Positions 63,753 to 64,000 of a stretch of DNA of 64,000 bases are shown piece after piece. The stretch is from positions 2,946,909 to 3,010,908 of the forward strand of contig NZ_QYUK01000011.1 of assembly GCF_003590945.1 (NCBI RefSeq), written 5' to 3'. Within the stretch, counting starts at the first letter, position 1, and every line of letters begins with the position of its first letter. The notes below the pieces were generated by a model. That model ran no database searches, was not told where the DNA came from, and saw only the letters and a program-made list of their open reading frames with translations. Source of the DNA: Oleomonas cavernae. GTDB lineage: Bacteria > Pseudomonadota > Alphaproteobacteria > Zavarziniales > Zavarziniaceae. The position numbers and the translations under genes are program-made.

Positions 63753-64000
63753 ATGGTTCGAATTCTTGCGGTTCTGCTTGCACTGGGAGTCGCGGCTTGC
63801 TCGACGCAGACGCCAAGCGTTTATTCAAACTACGCCGACAATACGGTGGCGCTGAGGAAGCTGGATCAGGCGCGGACGCGCGCCGCGACCATCACGGATC
63901 AAAGCAATTTCGATGAAGGCTGCCGCATGGTCGGGCCGATCAAGGTCTCGGGCAACCGAACCCTGGCGACCTTCATCCGCGACTCGTTCAACGACGAACT
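63753..64000 (+). CDS. Putative lipoprotein (partial, runs off right edge)
   Basis: An ATG at 63753 follows a GGGAGA ribosome-binding site. The start is MVRILAVLLALGVAACSTQT, a lipoprotein signal whose lipobox is GVAAC with cysteine 16. The 82 visible residues continue with YSNYADNTVALRKLDQARTR, and no domain is recognised before the window ends. Confidence 0.8.
   Translation, partial: MVRILAVLLALGVAACSTQTPSVYSNYADNTVALRKLDQARTRAATITDQSNFDEGCRMVGPIKVSGNRTLATFIRDSFNDE

Noticed and set aside
63577-63855. Plus-strand frame overlapping the lipoprotein start
   Set aside because: It has no ribosome-binding site; the frame from 63753 has one and a clear lipobox.

Overview
The window is a high-GC chromosomal segment from an alphaproteobacterium. 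The gene order mdh-sucC-sucD-sucA-odhB-lpdA followed by a zapE-type ATPase, the DUF484-xerC pair, LolA, MatR-type malonate genes and DUF6481/DUF502 proteins suggest a Rhodospirillales-like lineage (perhaps near Zavarzinia; this is inference, no 16S gene is present). Genes are dense, with many 4-base ATGA/GTGA overlaps and short gaps. There is no rRNA, CRISPR array, prophage or transposase.

Layout. 1-5.8 kb: an edge-truncated D-aminoacylase-type amidohydrolase with its MarR regulator and a palindromic operator, then priA, and divergently fsa, DUF484 and xerC. 5.8-8.0 kb: four small multi-pass membrane proteins, at least partly paralogous. 8.0-17.6 kb: a TCA-cycle block on the minus strand, with an E3 that carries its own OdhB-like lipoyl domain. 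17.7-18.3 kb: a HigBA-type toxin-antitoxin pair with a palindrome over its promoter. 18.3-26.3 kb: zapE, a DUF502 protein, an MBL hydrolase, a LysR regulator and a spermidine/putrescine-type ABC importer. 26.3-30.4 kb: ECF sigma factor, anti-sigma factor and secreted subtilase, with a divergent Gly/Asp/His-repeat exported protein and a second LysR. 30.5-34.1 kb: pyrF, PuuA-type and PuuD-type genes, and lolA. 34.3-41.1 kb: a complete malonate module (MatR-like GntR, TRAP transporter, malonyl-CoA decarboxylase, malonyl-CoA synthetase). 41-51 kb: a tandem-domain methyltransferase, ftsK, a PII protein, an alkyltransferase, an AraC-VOC-GST-deformylase-like run, DUF488, a thioesterase and MarR. 51.1-55.3 kb: a visibly more A/T-rich island with one 1215-residue RecD-like helicase that has a PD-(D/E)xK-like C-terminus, the best candidate for an undescribed (probably defence) system. 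55.3-61.3 kb: DUF1349, YkgJ, DUF6481, a UbiH-type hydroxylase, DUF971, Trm112, LON-domain, thioredoxin-TPR and YbaK proteins. 61.4-63.4 kb: tRNA-Gly(GCC) with a terminator, then an AbiE-type toxin-antitoxin pair. The window ends in a truncated lipoprotein gene.

Two window-wide observations matter for any reader. First, at least eight conserved genes (priA, odhB twice, sucD, the subtilase, ftsK, a deformylase-like gene, Trm112, the LON protein, probably a GST) are interrupted, and each is repaired by adding a single base to a G/C run. This is best explained by homopolymer undercalls in the assembly, so these genes are annotated as CDS with a frameshift. Second, seven intergenic inverted-repeat elements, each bounded by CGTCAT and ATGACG ends, fall into subfamilies with shared internal cores and look like a mobilisable palindromic repeat family.
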